A stretch of DNA of 64,000 nt, taken from Numidum massiliense (lineage in GTDB: Bacteria > Bacillota > Bacilli > Thermoactinomycetales > Novibacillaceae). Where the stretch lies: contig NZ_CTDZ01000009.1 in NCBI RefSeq assembly GCF_001375555.1, forward strand, positions 1,109,758 through 1,173,757. The letters are read 5' to 3'. Made by a program: the position numbers and the translations under genes. Below are positions 26,724-35,178 of this stretch, piece by piece. Within the stretch, counting starts at the first letter, position 1; every line of letters starts with the position of its first letter. The notes beneath the pieces were generated by a model that did not search any database, was not told the DNA's origin, and saw only the letters and a program-made list of their open reading frames with translations.

Positions 26724-26735
26724 AAGAATGCGCCG

Positions 26736-26906
26736 TCAGCGCGCTTCGCCGTCGCGAAGCAACCGTAAGTGCGGATCGGGCGGCAATTGGCGCTGCAACC
26801 ATTCATGTACCGTTAGTTGTGAAGCGGCGAGAAGTCTCAATTTTGCCCGTATTTCCCAGCACTTCCCGCTGATTCGCAAGCGATTTTGCTCACAGTATAT
26901 GTTCAT
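26736..26906 (-). CDS. mciZ: MciZ, mother-cell inhibitor of FtsZ
   Basis: A 56-residue minus-strand gene too short for routine gene calling. Its middle, SGKCWEIRAKLRLL, matches the GKAWEIRAKLKEY core of the 40-residue B. subtilis MciZ, followed by a similar VHEWLQ (B. subtilis VKDWIS). A 16-residue C-terminal extension rich in Arg and Pro is extra. In B. subtilis MciZ caps FtsZ filaments and blocks Z-ring formation in the mother cell, with sigma-E expression. AGGAGG lies six bases before ATG 26906, and a sigma-E-like promoter is at 26952-26980. It sits beside nudF, spoIIM and fur, also as in Bacillus. Confidence 0.85.
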   Translation of the reverse strand: MNIYCEQNRLRISGKCWEIRAKLRLLAASQLTVHEWLQRQLPPDPHLRLLRDGEAR

Positions 26907-26951
26907 TTTCGTCCTCCTGCGTTACAATTTTTATAGCTTGTCCTTTTTTCC

Positions 26952-26980
26952 ATCGTATGCCGACTGCGGCGCGCTTATAC
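26952..26980 (-). promoter_or_regulatory. Sigma-E-like promoter of mciZ
   Basis: On the minus strand GTATAAG (-35) and CATACGAT (-10, one mismatch to CATACAAT) are 14 bases apart, and the predicted start of transcription lies about 40 bases before the mciZ ATG. Sigma-E control of mciZ is known in B. subtilis. Confidence 0.55.
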
Positions 26981-26982
26981 GC

Positions 26983-27019
26983 ATAAAAAAACGACCTTGA
27001 TCTGTTGCTTCAGGTCGTT
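26983..27019 (-). terminator. Minus-strand terminator upstream of mciZ
   Basis: AACGACCT (26990-26997) pairs with AGGTCGTT (27012-27019), and on the minus strand a run of seven T follows. There is no minus-strand gene upstream, so it may insulate mciZ from antisense transcripts through nudF, or act as a leader hairpin for nudF on the + strand. Confidence 0.55.
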
Positions 27020-27054
27020 AAAGATCGAGTGACACGATCGAGAGGAGACTATAC

Positions 27055-27606
27055 ATGTCGACATTAAACGAACCGACGATTAAGAGCGAGACGATCTTTG
27101 AAGGAAAAATTATTACGGTGCAAGTGGATGACGTACAGTTGCCGAACGGCAAGACGGCGACACGCGAACTCGTCAAACATTCGGGAGCAGTTGCGGTACT
27201 ACCTTTAACGAAGGATCAGCGCCTCGTACTCGTCGAGCAATTTCGCAAGCCACTCGAACGAGTGACGGTGGAAATTCCGGCAGGAAAATTAGAGCCAGGC
27301 GAAGATCCACTCGCTTGTGCACAGCGGGAACTGGCCGAGGAGACCGGGTTTACGGCGCGCAAGTGGTCCCCCCTCGTCTCCTTTTTTACGTCGCCAGGCT
27401 TTGCCGATGAAAAGATTCACTTGTACGTCGCTGAGCAATTAGAGGCAGGGAAAGCTGCGCCAGATGAGGACGAGTTTGTGCACGCGATGCAAGTGACGTT
27501 CGAAGAAGCACAACAACTAATCGCGCAGGGGCGCATTTGCGACGCCAAAACGGTCACGGCTGTATACGCGTGGCACAATCGCCTGTTAACCGCCGGGAGG
27601 GACTGA
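27055..27606 (+). CDS. nudF: ADP-ribose pyrophosphatase, NUDIX family
   Basis: A 183-residue Nudix hydrolase that splits ADP-ribose to AMP and ribose 5-phosphate. The Nudix box runs GKLEPGEDPLACAQRELAEE, then TGF, near residue 79-101, with the REL-EE glutamates for Mg. The N-terminal TRELVKHSGAVAVLPL is typical of ADP-ribose enzymes. ATG has GAGAGGAGACTATAC upstream. The B. subtilis homologue lies in the same neighbourhood (mciZ, spoIIM, fur). The next gene starts seven bases later. Confidence 0.92.
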   Translation: MSTLNEPTIKSETIFEGKIITVQVDDVQLPNGKTATRELVKHSGAVAVLPLTKDQRLVLVEQFRKPLERVTVEIPAGKLEPGEDPLACAQRELAEETGFTARKWSPLVSFFTSPGFADEKIHLYVAEQLEAGKAAPDEDEFVHAMQVTFEEAQQLIAQGRICDAKTVTAVYAWHNRLLTAGRD

Positions 27607-27613
27607 CGACTAC

Positions 27614-28783
27614 GTGGGGGAACGAAAGAATATTTTTGGCGATTTTCATATCCATATCGGACGCACCGAAGCGGGAGAGGCAGTGAAAATAACTGGAGCG
27701 CGCAATTTGACCTTCGCGAATGTAATTGCTCATGGGAGTGGCGATAAAGGGATCGACATGATCGGTATTATTGACGCGGCTTCGCGCGGCGTTCAGCGAG
27801 AAATCGCAGCGCTGCTCGATGCCGGGACGGTCACCCCTGTCGACGGCGGCGGTTTACGTTATGAACGTACGACGATCGTGCTCGGGTGTGAGCTAGAGAT
27901 TATGCCGCCAGGGCATGGGCCGATGCATTTGTTATGTTACTTTCCGACGTTCGACGACATTCGGGCGTTTCGCGCATTTTTAGAGCGGTATATGAAAAAT
28001 ACGCAGTTGTCGACACAGCGCTTTCACGGGGGCGTCAGCGAGTTATTCAGCGCCGTCCACGAGTTAAACGGGATCGTCATTCCAGCGCACGTCTTTACAC
28101 CGTTCAAAAGTTTGTACGGAAGTTGTGCCGACCGTCTCACCGACGTCCTGCCCGCGGAGCAAATTATCGCCGTCGAACTCGGCTTGAGCTCGGACTCGCT
28201 CATGGCCGACCAACTGGCAGAGTTACACTCGCTTGCGTTTCTCAGTAACTCGGACGCCCACTCGCTACCGAAAATCGGACGCGAATATAACGAACTCGCC
28301 GTGAACAGTGTGAGTTTTCACGGGTGGGTAGAGGCGTTAAAGCGAGAAAACGGCGCACGAGTCGTCGCCAACTACGGGCTTGACCCGCGCCTCGGCAAAT
28401 ACCACCGCACGCTGTGCAAAACATGCGAGCGCCAGCTAGCGGAGGTTGCCGCCGTCTGCCCGTACTGTGGCAGTCGCCACGTGATTCAAGGCGTTCGCGA
28501 CCGGATTGCGGCGCTCGGGCAGCATCACGGGGACAGTCCGCGAGATCGCCCGCCTTACATTTACCAAGTGCCGCTTGAATTTATTCCTGGCGTCGGGCCG
28601 CGGGCTTTGCAGAAGCTGCTCGACCAATTTGGGACGGAGATGAACATTATCCACCGGGCGACGGAAGAAGAATTGGCAGGCGTCGTCGGTGAAAAAATCG
28701 CGCGTCGCATTGTGCGCGCTCGCTATTCGGAGCTCGCCATTGAAGACGGCGGCGGGGGTGTATACGGAAAAGTAAACGTGTGA
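27614..28783 (+). CDS. Endonuclease Q family protein (EndoQ)
   Basis: A 389-residue PHP-domain nuclease of the EndoQ type. Metal ligands are spread through DFHIHIG near residue 10, HGSGDKGIDMIGIID near 36, GCELE near 95, IPAHVFTP near 155 and SNSDAHSLP near 210. A zinc finger (CKTCERQLAEVAAVCPYCG, near 260) and a C-terminal helix-hairpin-helix (EFIPGVGPRALQKLLDQFG, near 320) follow. EndoQ cleaves DNA 5' of deaminated bases such as hypoxanthine and uracil; a Bacillus member has been characterised. GTG start; it is adjacent to nudF. Confidence 0.85.
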   Translation: MGERKNIFGDFHIHIGRTEAGEAVKITGARNLTFANVIAHGSGDKGIDMIGIIDAASRGVQREIAALLDAGTVTPVDGGGLRYERTTIVLGCELEIMPPGHGPMHLLCYFPTFDDIRAFRAFLERYMKNTQLSTQRFHGGVSELFSAVHELNGIVIPAHVFTPFKSLYGSCADRLTDVLPAEQIIAVELGLSSDSLMADQLAELHSLAFLSNSDAHSLPKIGREYNELAVNSVSFHGWVEALKRENGARVVANYGLDPRLGKYHRTLCKTCERQLAEVAAVCPYCGSRHVIQGVRDRIAALGQHHGDSPRDRPPYIYQVPLEFIPGVGPRALQKLLDQFGTEMNIIHRATEEELAGVVGEKIARRIVRARYSELAIEDGGGGVYGKVNV

Positions 28784-29020
28784 CGGGCCTACGGTCGATG
28801 CCTAAGATCACAGAGGTTACGGGTGCGGCTGGCGAGACGAAACAATGTTTGAGGGCGGTTCTAACAGCCTACTTGTCCACATAAGATGCAACTAAAGACT
28901 GTCTTGTACACGGTGTTCGACGACTGCAAGACGACTGCAATTAGGTCGGTACAAACGCGTCGGACACGCTGTGCAGCGGACAAAGCGGACGAGCAGCCAG
29001 CGGACAAGGGAGGCCAGCGC

Positions 29021-29671
29021 ATGCGGAAACAATCGTGGAATCAGACCGTACAACATCACATGGAAGACCACTTAGCACTATACGTGTTTACAACCGTCTT
29101 ATTTATTGTCGGGGTCGTCTTCGGCTCACTCGTCGTCGGGGCGCTATCGGTCGAGCAGCGGCAAGATTTACTCGGCTATTTGCAGCATTTTTTTAACGAC
29201 TTAGATCAAGGGGCGAGTGCTGATTCGCAAGTCGCTTTGCGCTACGCGATTAGTCACCATTTAATGACAATCGGGCTACTTGGCCTTTTAGGCTTATCGA
29301 TTATCGGCGTGCCGTTAGTACTGGTCCTCCTCTTTCTCAAAGGACTCGTCATCGGCTTTACGGTCGGTTTCTTCGTCCACGAATTGTCTTGGAACGGATT
29401 GTGGTTCGCTTTTTTATCCGTTGTCCCGCAAAACTTGCTCATCGTGCCAGCAACGGTCATCGTCAGTGTCGCCAGTATCGGTTTTTCACTCATGTTACTG
29501 CGCAATCGGTTCATGCAAAGGCGCGGGACGATTTATCCACACTTTTTGTCGTATACCTTTCTCGTCTTGCTCATGGCGGGTCTGCTATTTTTTGCTTCCG
29601 TATTTGAAGCGTTCGTCTCACCGCAGCTCATGCAAGCAGCGATGCCTAACGTGAAAGGGTTTTGGCCGTAG
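29021..29671 (+). CDS. spoIIM: Stage II sporulation protein M
   Basis: A 216-residue membrane protein with about five hydrophobic segments (near 20-42, 78-100, 105-125, 132-155 and 182-205) and a typical start MRKQSWNQTVQHHMEDHLAL. SpoIIM works with SpoIID and SpoIIP in septal peptidoglycan remodelling during engulfment. ATG 29021 has AAGGGAGG upstream; the open frame reaches back to 28886 but this extension lacks family signal. The 237 bases before it (28784-29020) hold no gene that I can see, only a copy of an ACATAAGATG tract. Confidence 0.9.
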   Translation: MRKQSWNQTVQHHMEDHLALYVFTTVLFIVGVVFGSLVVGALSVEQRQDLLGYLQHFFNDLDQGASADSQVALRYAISHHLMTIGLLGLLGLSIIGVPLVLVLLFLKGLVIGFTVGFFVHELSWNGLWFAFLSVVPQNLLIVPATVIVSVASIGFSLMLLRNRFMQRRGTIYPHFLSYTFLVLLMAGLLFFASVFEAFVSPQLMQAAMPNVKGFWP

Positions 29672-29686
29672 CACCTCGAGCGTCAA

Positions 29687-29701
29687 TGATAATCATTTTT
29701 A
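29687..29701 (+). promoter_or_regulatory. Fur-box-like site upstream of fur
   Basis: TGATAATCATTTTTA matches 13 of 15 positions of the 7-1-7 Fur box TGATAATNATTATCA. It lies 22 bases upstream of the fur promoter -35. PerR uses a similar sequence, so either regulator is possible. Confidence 0.6.
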
Positions 29702-29723
29702 TGTGATACTCTTTTTTATCTGT

Positions 29724-29753
29724 TTGACTTACCGTTTCTGTCTCCCCTATAAT
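29724..29753 (+). promoter_or_regulatory. Sigma-A promoter of fur
   Basis: TTGACT (29724-29729) and TATAAT (29748-29753) with an 18-base spacer, 38 bases before the TTG start. Confidence 0.65.
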
Positions 29754-29791
29754 GGAATTAACAGAAGGTGAGGCGGGGAGGGTATTCGATT

Positions 29792-30271
29792 TTGAAAAAG
29801 AGAATTGAAAAAATTAAGCGGCAATTGCATGCGCAAAACTATAAATTGACCCCGCAAAGGGAAGCGACCGTGCAAGTGCTCTTAGAAAATGAAGCCGATC
29901 ATCTAAGTGCTGAAGACGTGTATTTGTTAGTGAAAGAAAAAGCACCGGAGATTGGCCTAGCGACCGTTTACCGGACGCTCGAACTACTTAGTGACTTGCA
30001 CATCGTCCATAAACTAAATTTTGGTGACGGCGTGGCGCGATACGAGTTTCGTTCCGAAAATGCCCAGCATCACCACCACCACCTCATATGCCTGAACTGT
30101 GGTACTGTCGATGAGATTATGGAAGATTGGTTGGAACCAATTGAAAGACGGGTAGAGAAACAGTTTGATTTTAAAATTTTGGATCACCATTTAATGTTTC
30201 ACGGTATTTGTCACCAATGCAAAGACAAAGTAAAAAACGTAAAAGAACTTTTGACAAACAAAATCACATAA
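29792..30271 (+). CDS. fur: Ferric uptake regulator Fur
   Basis: A 159-residue Fur-family repressor. The winged helix (about 15-80, LATVYRTLELLSD recognition) precedes HHHHHLICLNCG (regulatory His cluster and CxxC, near 92). A second CHQCK (near 147) completes the structural zinc site. TTG 29792 is chosen because GGGGAGGG lies eight bases before it; an in-frame GTG 29768 would add residues not in the family. The order spoIIM-fur-yqzK is shared with B. subtilis. Fur itself rather than PerR or Zur is favoured by that position, not proved by sequence. Confidence 0.9.
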   Translation: MKKRIEKIKRQLHAQNYKLTPQREATVQVLLENEADHLSAEDVYLLVKEKAPEIGLATVYRTLELLSDLHIVHKLNFGDGVARYEFRSENAQHHHHHLICLNCGTVDEIMEDWLEPIERRVEKQFDFKILDHHLMFHGICHQCKDKVKNVKELLTNKIT

Positions 30272-30285
30272 AGGGCGGCGAAACG

Positions 30286-30315
30286 AAGGAAGGTCAGTTG
30301 GCCTTTCTTTTTTTA
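30286..30315 (+). terminator. Terminator of fur
   Basis: GGAAGGTCA (30288-30296) pairs with TGGCCTTTC (30299-30307) with two G-T pairs, followed by a T-run of about eight. Confidence 0.7.
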
Positions 30316-30442
30316 TAGCTATTCCGGTTTGCGAATGAGCCTGATACAATGAGGAAAGGACGAAATTGTTCATAATGTGTGCGTCAGTAGGGAAAAATGG
30401 TTATTAGTATTTTAAAAAATGAAGCAGACGGAGGAAGCAGTA

Positions 30443-31576
30443 TTGGGTAAGCAGTATGTCGTAGGTGTACCGAAGGAATTATTAAATAACGAAAATCGGG
30501 TAGCGATGACGCCCGCCGGGGTAGAAGTACTCGTACAAAGTGGACACCGGATTGTGGTCGAACGAGGAGCAGGTGCCGGCAGCGGCTTTACTGACAGCGA
30601 GTACGAAGAGGCTGGCGCGGAACTGGTACCAAGTGCCGCTGATGCGTGGCGCGCGGACATCGTGCTTAAAGTGAAGGAGCCGCTACAGGAAGAGTTTGCT
30701 TATTTTCGTAAGGGGCTTATTATATTTACATACTTACACTTAGCAGCCGAACCGACCTTAACCGAGTCGCTCGTCGCGCACGGTGTAAGCGCACTGGCGT
30801 ATGAGACAGTGCAACTTGCGAACGGCTCTTTACCACTATTGACGCCGATGAGTGAAGTAGCGGGGCGCATGGCAGTACAGCTCGGGGCGCGGTATTTAGA
30901 GAAACCTCATGGCGGTAGAGGAGTGCTCTTAGGCGGTATTCCCGGCGTTCCACCAGGAAACGTCGTCGTCATTGGCGGGGGCGCGGTCGGGACGAACGCC
31001 GCTAAAGTCGCGCTAGGTCTCGGCGCGAACGTGGTGGTTCTCGACGTCAATGCGGAGCGCCTGCGTCAGTTAGAAGATATTCTCGAAGGGCGCATCAATT
31101 TAGTCATGTCGAATCGCGCGCACATCGCCGAGGCGGTACGCGCTGCCGATTTACTCGTCGGTGCGGTCTTAATCCCGGGGGCGCGGGCACCGAAGCTCGT
31201 CACGGAAGAGATGGTACGCGAGATGTCACCCGGATCGGTTATTGTCGACGTCGCCGTCGACCAAGGAGGAACAATCGAAACAGTCGACCGCGTCACGTCG
31301 CACAGTGAGCCGACGTACGTCAAGCACGGTGTCATCCACTATGCGGTGCCAAACATTCCTGGTGCTGTGCCGCGCACGTCGACGATTGCGCTGACGAACG
31401 TGACGATGCCGTACGTCGAGCAGCTGCTCGCGCACGGTCTGGAAGCGGCGGTACGAAAAAACGAGGCACTCGCAAAAGGAGTTAACGTGTACGACGGCAG
31501 CGTCACATACAAAGCGGTCGCTGACGAACTCGGTATGCCGTACGTGCCCCTCGAACAAAAACTGTCACGCAGCTGA
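30443..31576 (+). CDS. ald: Alanine dehydrogenase
   Basis: A 377-residue NAD-dependent enzyme converting alanine and pyruvate. Seen: the start [26 protein letters not shown] with the substrate-binding Lys near 74, TYLHLAAEP with the active His near 95, and the Rossmann motif [16 protein letters not shown] near 172. TTG 30443 is chosen because GGAGGA ends eight bases before it; the in-frame ATG 30419 precedes that site. It is inserted between fur and yqzK, which are adjacent in B. subtilis. It supplies pyruvate and ammonia from alanine during sporulation and growth. Confidence 0.92.
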   Translation: MGKQYVVGVPKELLNNENRVAMTPAGVEVLVQSGHRIVVERGAGAGSGFTDSEYEEAGAELVPSAADAWRADIVLKVKEPLQEEFAYFRKGLIIFTYLHLAAEPTLTESLVAHGVSALAYETVQLANGSLPLLTPMSEVAGRMAVQLGARYLEKPHGGRGVLLGGIPGVPPGNVVVIGGGAVGTNAAKVALGLGANVVVLDVNAERLRQLEDILEGRINLVMSNRAHIAEAVRAADLLVGAVLIPGARAPKLVTEEMVREMSPGSVIVDVAVDQGGTIETVDRVTSHSEPTYVKHGVIHYAVPNIPGAVPRTSTIALTNVTMPYVEQLLAHGLEAAVRKNEALAKGVNVYDGSVTYKAVADELGMPYVPLEQKLSRS

Positions 31577-31655
31577 CATAGCAGCAGGCGGTATTATATG
31601 GTATCGTTATGAATACATTGAAAGTGACGATACAAGCCCGAAAGGAACGAACGTG

Positions 31656-31895
31656 ATGATCGTTTATTTGCGTCACCTGTGGGGTTGGACGAAGCTTTTA
31701 ATGCTCTTTATAGCGTTTACCCTGATTGGGTATGCAGCCATCAGCGCCCTCGCTGACTGGTTAAAACCGTCGTACCGCTTTGAAGAACCGGGCGGACGGG
31801 CGGTAAAAGTTTTTCTCCACGAACGCCCGGTGCAACTCATGCCAGAAATGAACGATTGGGAGAGGTTTAAACTTTTTATGTGGACAGGAGAGTAA
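31656..31895 (+). CDS. yqzK: YqzK-like DUF4227 membrane protein
   Basis: A 79-residue protein with one N-terminal membrane segment (about 12-30, LMLFIAFTLIGYAAISALADW) and a C-terminal DWERFKLFMWTGE. It matches the DUF4227/YqzK type by size and position after fur. Function unknown. ATG 31656 has AAAGGAACGAAC upstream. In B. subtilis xerD follows; here it does not. Confidence 0.75.
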   Translation: MIVYLRHLWGWTKLLMLFIAFTLIGYAAISALADWLKPSYRFEEPGGRAVKVFLHERPVQLMPEMNDWERFKLFMWTGE

Positions 31896-31920
31896 CCTCT
31901 CAGCCATGTGCATCGCGTGA

Positions 31921-31969
31921 GCTGTAGGTTGACGATCGTACAGCGGCACGGTGGCACTCCTTTTTTTTT
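31921..31969 (+). terminator. Possible terminator after yqzK
   Basis: GCTGTA (31921-31926) pairs with TACAGC (31939-31944), and GGCACGGTGGCAC leads into a run of nine T. The stem is short, but the T-run is long. Confidence 0.45.
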
Positions 31970-32014
31970 GCTTTCTACACACATTTGTTTTCTTTGAGAA
32001 GGGGGATCGTATAC

Positions 32015-33202
32015 ATGCCAAAATTCGAACGAATCGCCTGTATCGTGTTAGACAGTGTCGGCATTGGCGCCCTCCCAGACGCTCCTGCATTCGGTGACGA
32101 AGGTGTCCATACGCTCGGACACATCGCCGAACACCGCGGCGGGCTTAATATGCCAAACTTTGCGAAGCTCGGGTTGGGAAATATTTCCCCGCTCCAAGGC
32201 GTCCCGGCAGCGGAACGGCCAGCTGCTTCTTACGGGAAAATGGCGGAGGTATCTGCGGGGAAAGATACGACAGTCGGGCACTGGGAACTGATGGGAATTT
32301 TCACGGAAGAGCCGTTTAAAACATACCCGCACGGCTTTCCCAGGGCACTCATCGAGGCGTTTTCCAAGCGGATCGGCCGCGGCGTCCTCGGGAATAAGCC
32401 GGCGTCGGGGACAGCGATTATCGACGAATTAGGAAAACAGCACATGGAAACCGGCGACGTCATCGTCTACACGTCGGCGGATAGTGTGTTCCAAATTGCC
32501 GCGCACGAAGACGTCGTCCCACTGGAGGAATTGTACGACATCTGTAAAGTCGCCCGCGAATTGACGATGGCGCCACAATTTTCCGTCGTACGCGTCATTG
32601 CCCGCCCGTTCGTCGGGAAGCCGGGGGCGTTTGAGCGAACGGCGAACCGACGCGACTACTCCGTGAAACCGCCGGAGCCGACGGTGCTCAATCACTTGAA
32701 GGATGCTGGCTTGGACGTCGTATCGATCGGAAAAATATGGGACATCTTTGACGGGGAGGGCATTACGCGCTCGCTAAAGACGAAAGACAACATGGACGGG
32801 GTCGATCAACTGATTGCGACGCTCAAACAGCCGTACAACGGCTTTGCCTTTTTGAACCTCGTCGATTTCGACGCGAAATACGGCCACCGGCGCAACCCGG
32901 ACGGCTATGCCGACGCGCTAGAAGCGGTGGACGAGCGGTTGCCGGAGATTTTAGCGACCGTCGGGGAACGCGATCTGTTATTGATTACGGCAGATCACGG
33001 GAATGACCCGACGCATACGGGGACAGACCATACGCGCGAGTACGTGCCGCTACTCGTGTACAACCCGTTACATAAGGAAACGGTGCCGCTCGGTATACGA
33101 GAGACGTTCGCCGACCTCGGGGCGACGATTGCCGATAACTTCGGGGTGAAAGCGCCGCGGGGCACGAGCTTTTTGGCGGAACTGCCAACGTTATCACCGT
33201 AG
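32015..33202 (+). CDS. deoB: Phosphopentomutase
   Basis: A 395-residue alkaline-phosphatase-superfamily enzyme interconverting (deoxy)ribose 1- and 5-phosphates. Seen: [20 protein letters not shown] at the start (metal Asp), [13 protein letters not shown] near 86 with the phosphorylated Thr, and [20 protein letters not shown] near 327 (Asp/His metals). ATG 32015 follows GAAGGGGGATCGTATAC. It precedes the purine nucleoside phosphorylases, so phosphorolysed sugars pass straight to it. Confidence 0.94.
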   Translation: MPKFERIACIVLDSVGIGALPDAPAFGDEGVHTLGHIAEHRGGLNMPNFAKLGLGNISPLQGVPAAERPAASYGKMAEVSAGKDTTVGHWELMGIFTEEPFKTYPHGFPRALIEAFSKRIGRGVLGNKPASGTAIIDELGKQHMETGDVIVYTSADSVFQIAAHEDVVPLEELYDICKVARELTMAPQFSVVRVIARPFVGKPGAFERTANRRDYSVKPPEPTVLNHLKDAGLDVVSIGKIWDIFDGEGITRSLKTKDNMDGVDQLIATLKQPYNGFAFLNLVDFDAKYGHRRNPDGYADALEAVDERLPEILATVGERDLLLITADHGNDPTHTGTDHTREYVPLLVYNPLHKETVPLGIRETFADLGATIADNFGVKAPRGTSFLAELPTLSP

Positions 33203-33216
33203 GTCCACTCATTTAT

Positions 33217-33249
33217 ATGCGTCACTGTATTTTGAATGCGTCACTGTAT
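33217..33249 (+). repeat. 14-bp direct repeat between deoB and punA
   Basis: ATGCGTCACTGTAT at 33217-33230 and 33236-33249 (19-bp period). A further GCTGTATGC pair follows at about 33264. No function is assigned. Confidence 0.45.
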
Positions 33250-33363
33250 CGCGGCAATCGAACGCTGTATGCAGCTTGGCTGTATGCTGTCACGCGACAT
33301 GCCGCTTAACTGCATCTAGTCGAGTGGCATGCGGTGATGTCCATTGATTGAGGAGAGGTGTTT

Positions 33364-34194
33364 ATGTCGTATAAAGAAAAAGTGGCGGAAGCAGCACAGT
33401 ACATCCAGCAACTCGTACCAGAAAAACCACAAATTGCCCTAATCCTCGGTTCCGGGTTAGGGGTGCTCGCAGAGCAAATCGACAACGAGACGGCAATTCC
33501 GTACGAACGCATCCCGCACTTCCCGACGTCGACGGTCGCTGGACACGCGGGACAATTCGTATTCGGCGAGTTGGAAGGGGTACGCGTGGCGGCGATGCAA
33601 GGCCGTTTCCACTATTACGAAGGCTATTCGCTGCAAGAAGTGACTTTCCCGTTGCGCGTGATGAAAGCGCTCGGCGTGGAGACGGTGTTTGTGACAAATG
33701 CGGCTGGCGGCATTAACGAATCGTTCAACCCGGGCGATTTAATGCTTATTAGCGACCACTTGAACTTTACCTTCCGCAACCCGCTCATCGGGGCGAACGA
33801 AGATGAGTGGGGTCCGCGCTTCCCAGACATGTCGGAGCCGTACGACGGGCAGTTGCGCGAGGTAGCGCGGCAAGTCGCGGCGGCAATCGGGATCTCACTT
33901 CGCGAAGGGGTATATGCAGGCGTGTTAGGCCCTTGCTATGAAACGCCAGCGGAAATACGCATGCTGCGCACGATCGGCGGCGATGCGGTCGGCATGTCAA
34001 CTGTACCAGAAGTGATCGTTGCGCGGCACATGGGGCTGCGCGTGCTCGGTATTTCCTGCATTACAAACATGGCCGCCGGCATTTTAGAACAGCCGTTGAA
34101 CCACGATGAAGTGATGGAAACAGCGGCGCGCGTGCGGGAAACGTTTTTGACACTCGTCAGACAGATCGTGAAAAGAGTCGGGGAGGAGGCGTAA
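33364..34194 (+). CDS. punA: Purine nucleoside phosphorylase (6-oxopurine type)
   Basis: A 276-residue trimeric-type phosphorylase. Seen: ILGSGLGVLAEQID near residue 27, GHAGQF near 60 and MQGRFHYYEGYS near 78. The purine pocket has GPCYETPAE with Glu193, and CITNMAAG with Asn235. These equal the human Glu201 and Asn243, which select guanine and hypoxanthine nucleosides. ATG 33364 has GGAGAGG upstream (GTG 33358 overlaps it). It lies directly upstream of a second, diverged copy; B. subtilis has one copy (pupG) after deoB. Confidence 0.92.
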   Translation: MSYKEKVAEAAQYIQQLVPEKPQIALILGSGLGVLAEQIDNETAIPYERIPHFPTSTVAGHAGQFVFGELEGVRVAAMQGRFHYYEGYSLQEVTFPLRVMKALGVETVFVTNAAGGINESFNPGDLMLISDHLNFTFRNPLIGANEDEWGPRFPDMSEPYDGQLREVARQVAAAIGISLREGVYAGVLGPCYETPAEIRMLRTIGGDAVGMSTVPEVIVARHMGLRVLGISCITNMAAGILEQPLNHDEVMETAARVRETFLTLVRQIVKRVGEEA

Positions 34195-34196
34195 CG

Positions 34197-35027
34197 ATGA
34201 ACACATCTTTGAAGCAAAAAATTGCGGCAGCGGTCGCAAAAATTGAACACACTGCTAAGGTCAAGCCGACTGTCGGTCTCATTCTCGGTTCGGGGCTAGG
34301 GGTGTTGGCGGACGAAGTGGAAGATGCCGTACGCATTCCGTATGACCAAATTCCGCATTTTCCTAAATCGACAGTCGAAGGGCACGCCGGGCAACTCGTA
34401 CTCGGTACGCTCAGCGGCGTCGATGTCGTGCTCATGCAAGGGCGCTTTCATTTTTACGAAGGGTATGAGCAGCGTGAAGTGACGTTTCCCGTCTACGTTA
34501 TGGCCGCACTAGGTATTCAAACACTCGTCGTCACGAATGCGGCGGGCGGCATGAACGAGCAGTTTGCCGCAGGAGATTTGATGATCATTGACGACCACAT
34601 TAACTTTACCGGCGCCAACCCGCTCATCGGGGAGAACGACGATACGCTCGGCCCGCGCTTTCCAGACATGTCTGCGGCATACACACCGCGGCTGCGGCAA
34701 TTGGCGCACGACGTCGCGGCTGCGGAAGACATTCCCGTACAGTCTGGGGTGTACGTCAGCATTAGCGGCCCAACGTACAACACGCCACACGAGCTGATGA
34801 TGCTCAGAAAGCTCGGCGGCGACGCGGTCGGCATGTCTACTGTGCCGGAAGTGATCGTCGCCCGCTACTTAGGGCTCGACGTGCTCGGCATTACGTGCAT
34901 TACGGACATGGCGATCGGCGAACAGTTGGAGCCGCTCACGCACGAACAAGTGGTAGAGGTCGCCAACCGCACGCGGCCGCGCTTTATCCAGCTCGTCAAA
35001 GCAATATTAGCGAAGGCACAAAGTTGA
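34197..35027 (+). CDS. Second purine nucleoside phosphorylase with altered purine pocket
   Basis: A 276-residue paralogue of the preceding gene, starting two bases after its stop. Phosphate-binding elements are kept (GSGLGVLADE near 31, QGRFHFYEGY near 81, MSTVPEVIVA near 213). The two base-reading residues differ: GPTYNTPHE has Asn195 where the first copy has Glu193, and CITDMAIG has Asp237 where the first has Asn235. In 5'-methylthioadenosine phosphorylases and engineered human PNP, Asp at the latter site favours 6-aminopurines, so adenosine-type or 5'-methylthioadenosine substrates are inferred. The terminator at 35065 ends the unit. Confidence 0.88.
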   Translation: MNTSLKQKIAAAVAKIEHTAKVKPTVGLILGSGLGVLADEVEDAVRIPYDQIPHFPKSTVEGHAGQLVLGTLSGVDVVLMQGRFHFYEGYEQREVTFPVYVMAALGIQTLVVTNAAGGMNEQFAAGDLMIIDDHINFTGANPLIGENDDTLGPRFPDMSAAYTPRLRQLAHDVAAAEDIPVQSGVYVSISGPTYNTPHELMMLRKLGGDAVGMSTVPEVIVARYLGLDVLGITCITDMAIGEQLEPLTHEQVVEVANRTRPRFIQLVKAILAKAQS

Positions 35028-35064
35028 CGGCAGTCGATAAAAAGCATATAAGCTCTATATGAGC

Positions 35065-35113
35065 AGAAAAACGGCGATTTTCGACATGTTGTCCGGAAAT
35101 ACGCCGTTTTTCT
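35065..35113 (+). terminator. Terminator after the purine phosphorylase pair
   Basis: AGAAAAACGGCG (35065-35076) pairs with CGCCGTTTTTCT (35102-35113), and an inner GACAtgtTGTC hairpin lies in the loop. The T-run of five and the 12-bp perfect stem make it strong; it may be bidirectional. Confidence 0.8.
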
Positions 35114-35178
35114 ACATAAACCTCCGTTTGCCAAACGGTGGACTTGTTCGATAAGGTGACATGGGAGGGGTGGATTCT

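Noticed and set aside
26647-27000. 117-residue + strand open frame overlapping the mciZ region
   Set aside because: It starts inside DUF3866, has no ribosome site, and its translation is basic and low-complexity. The minus-strand mciZ explains the sequence.
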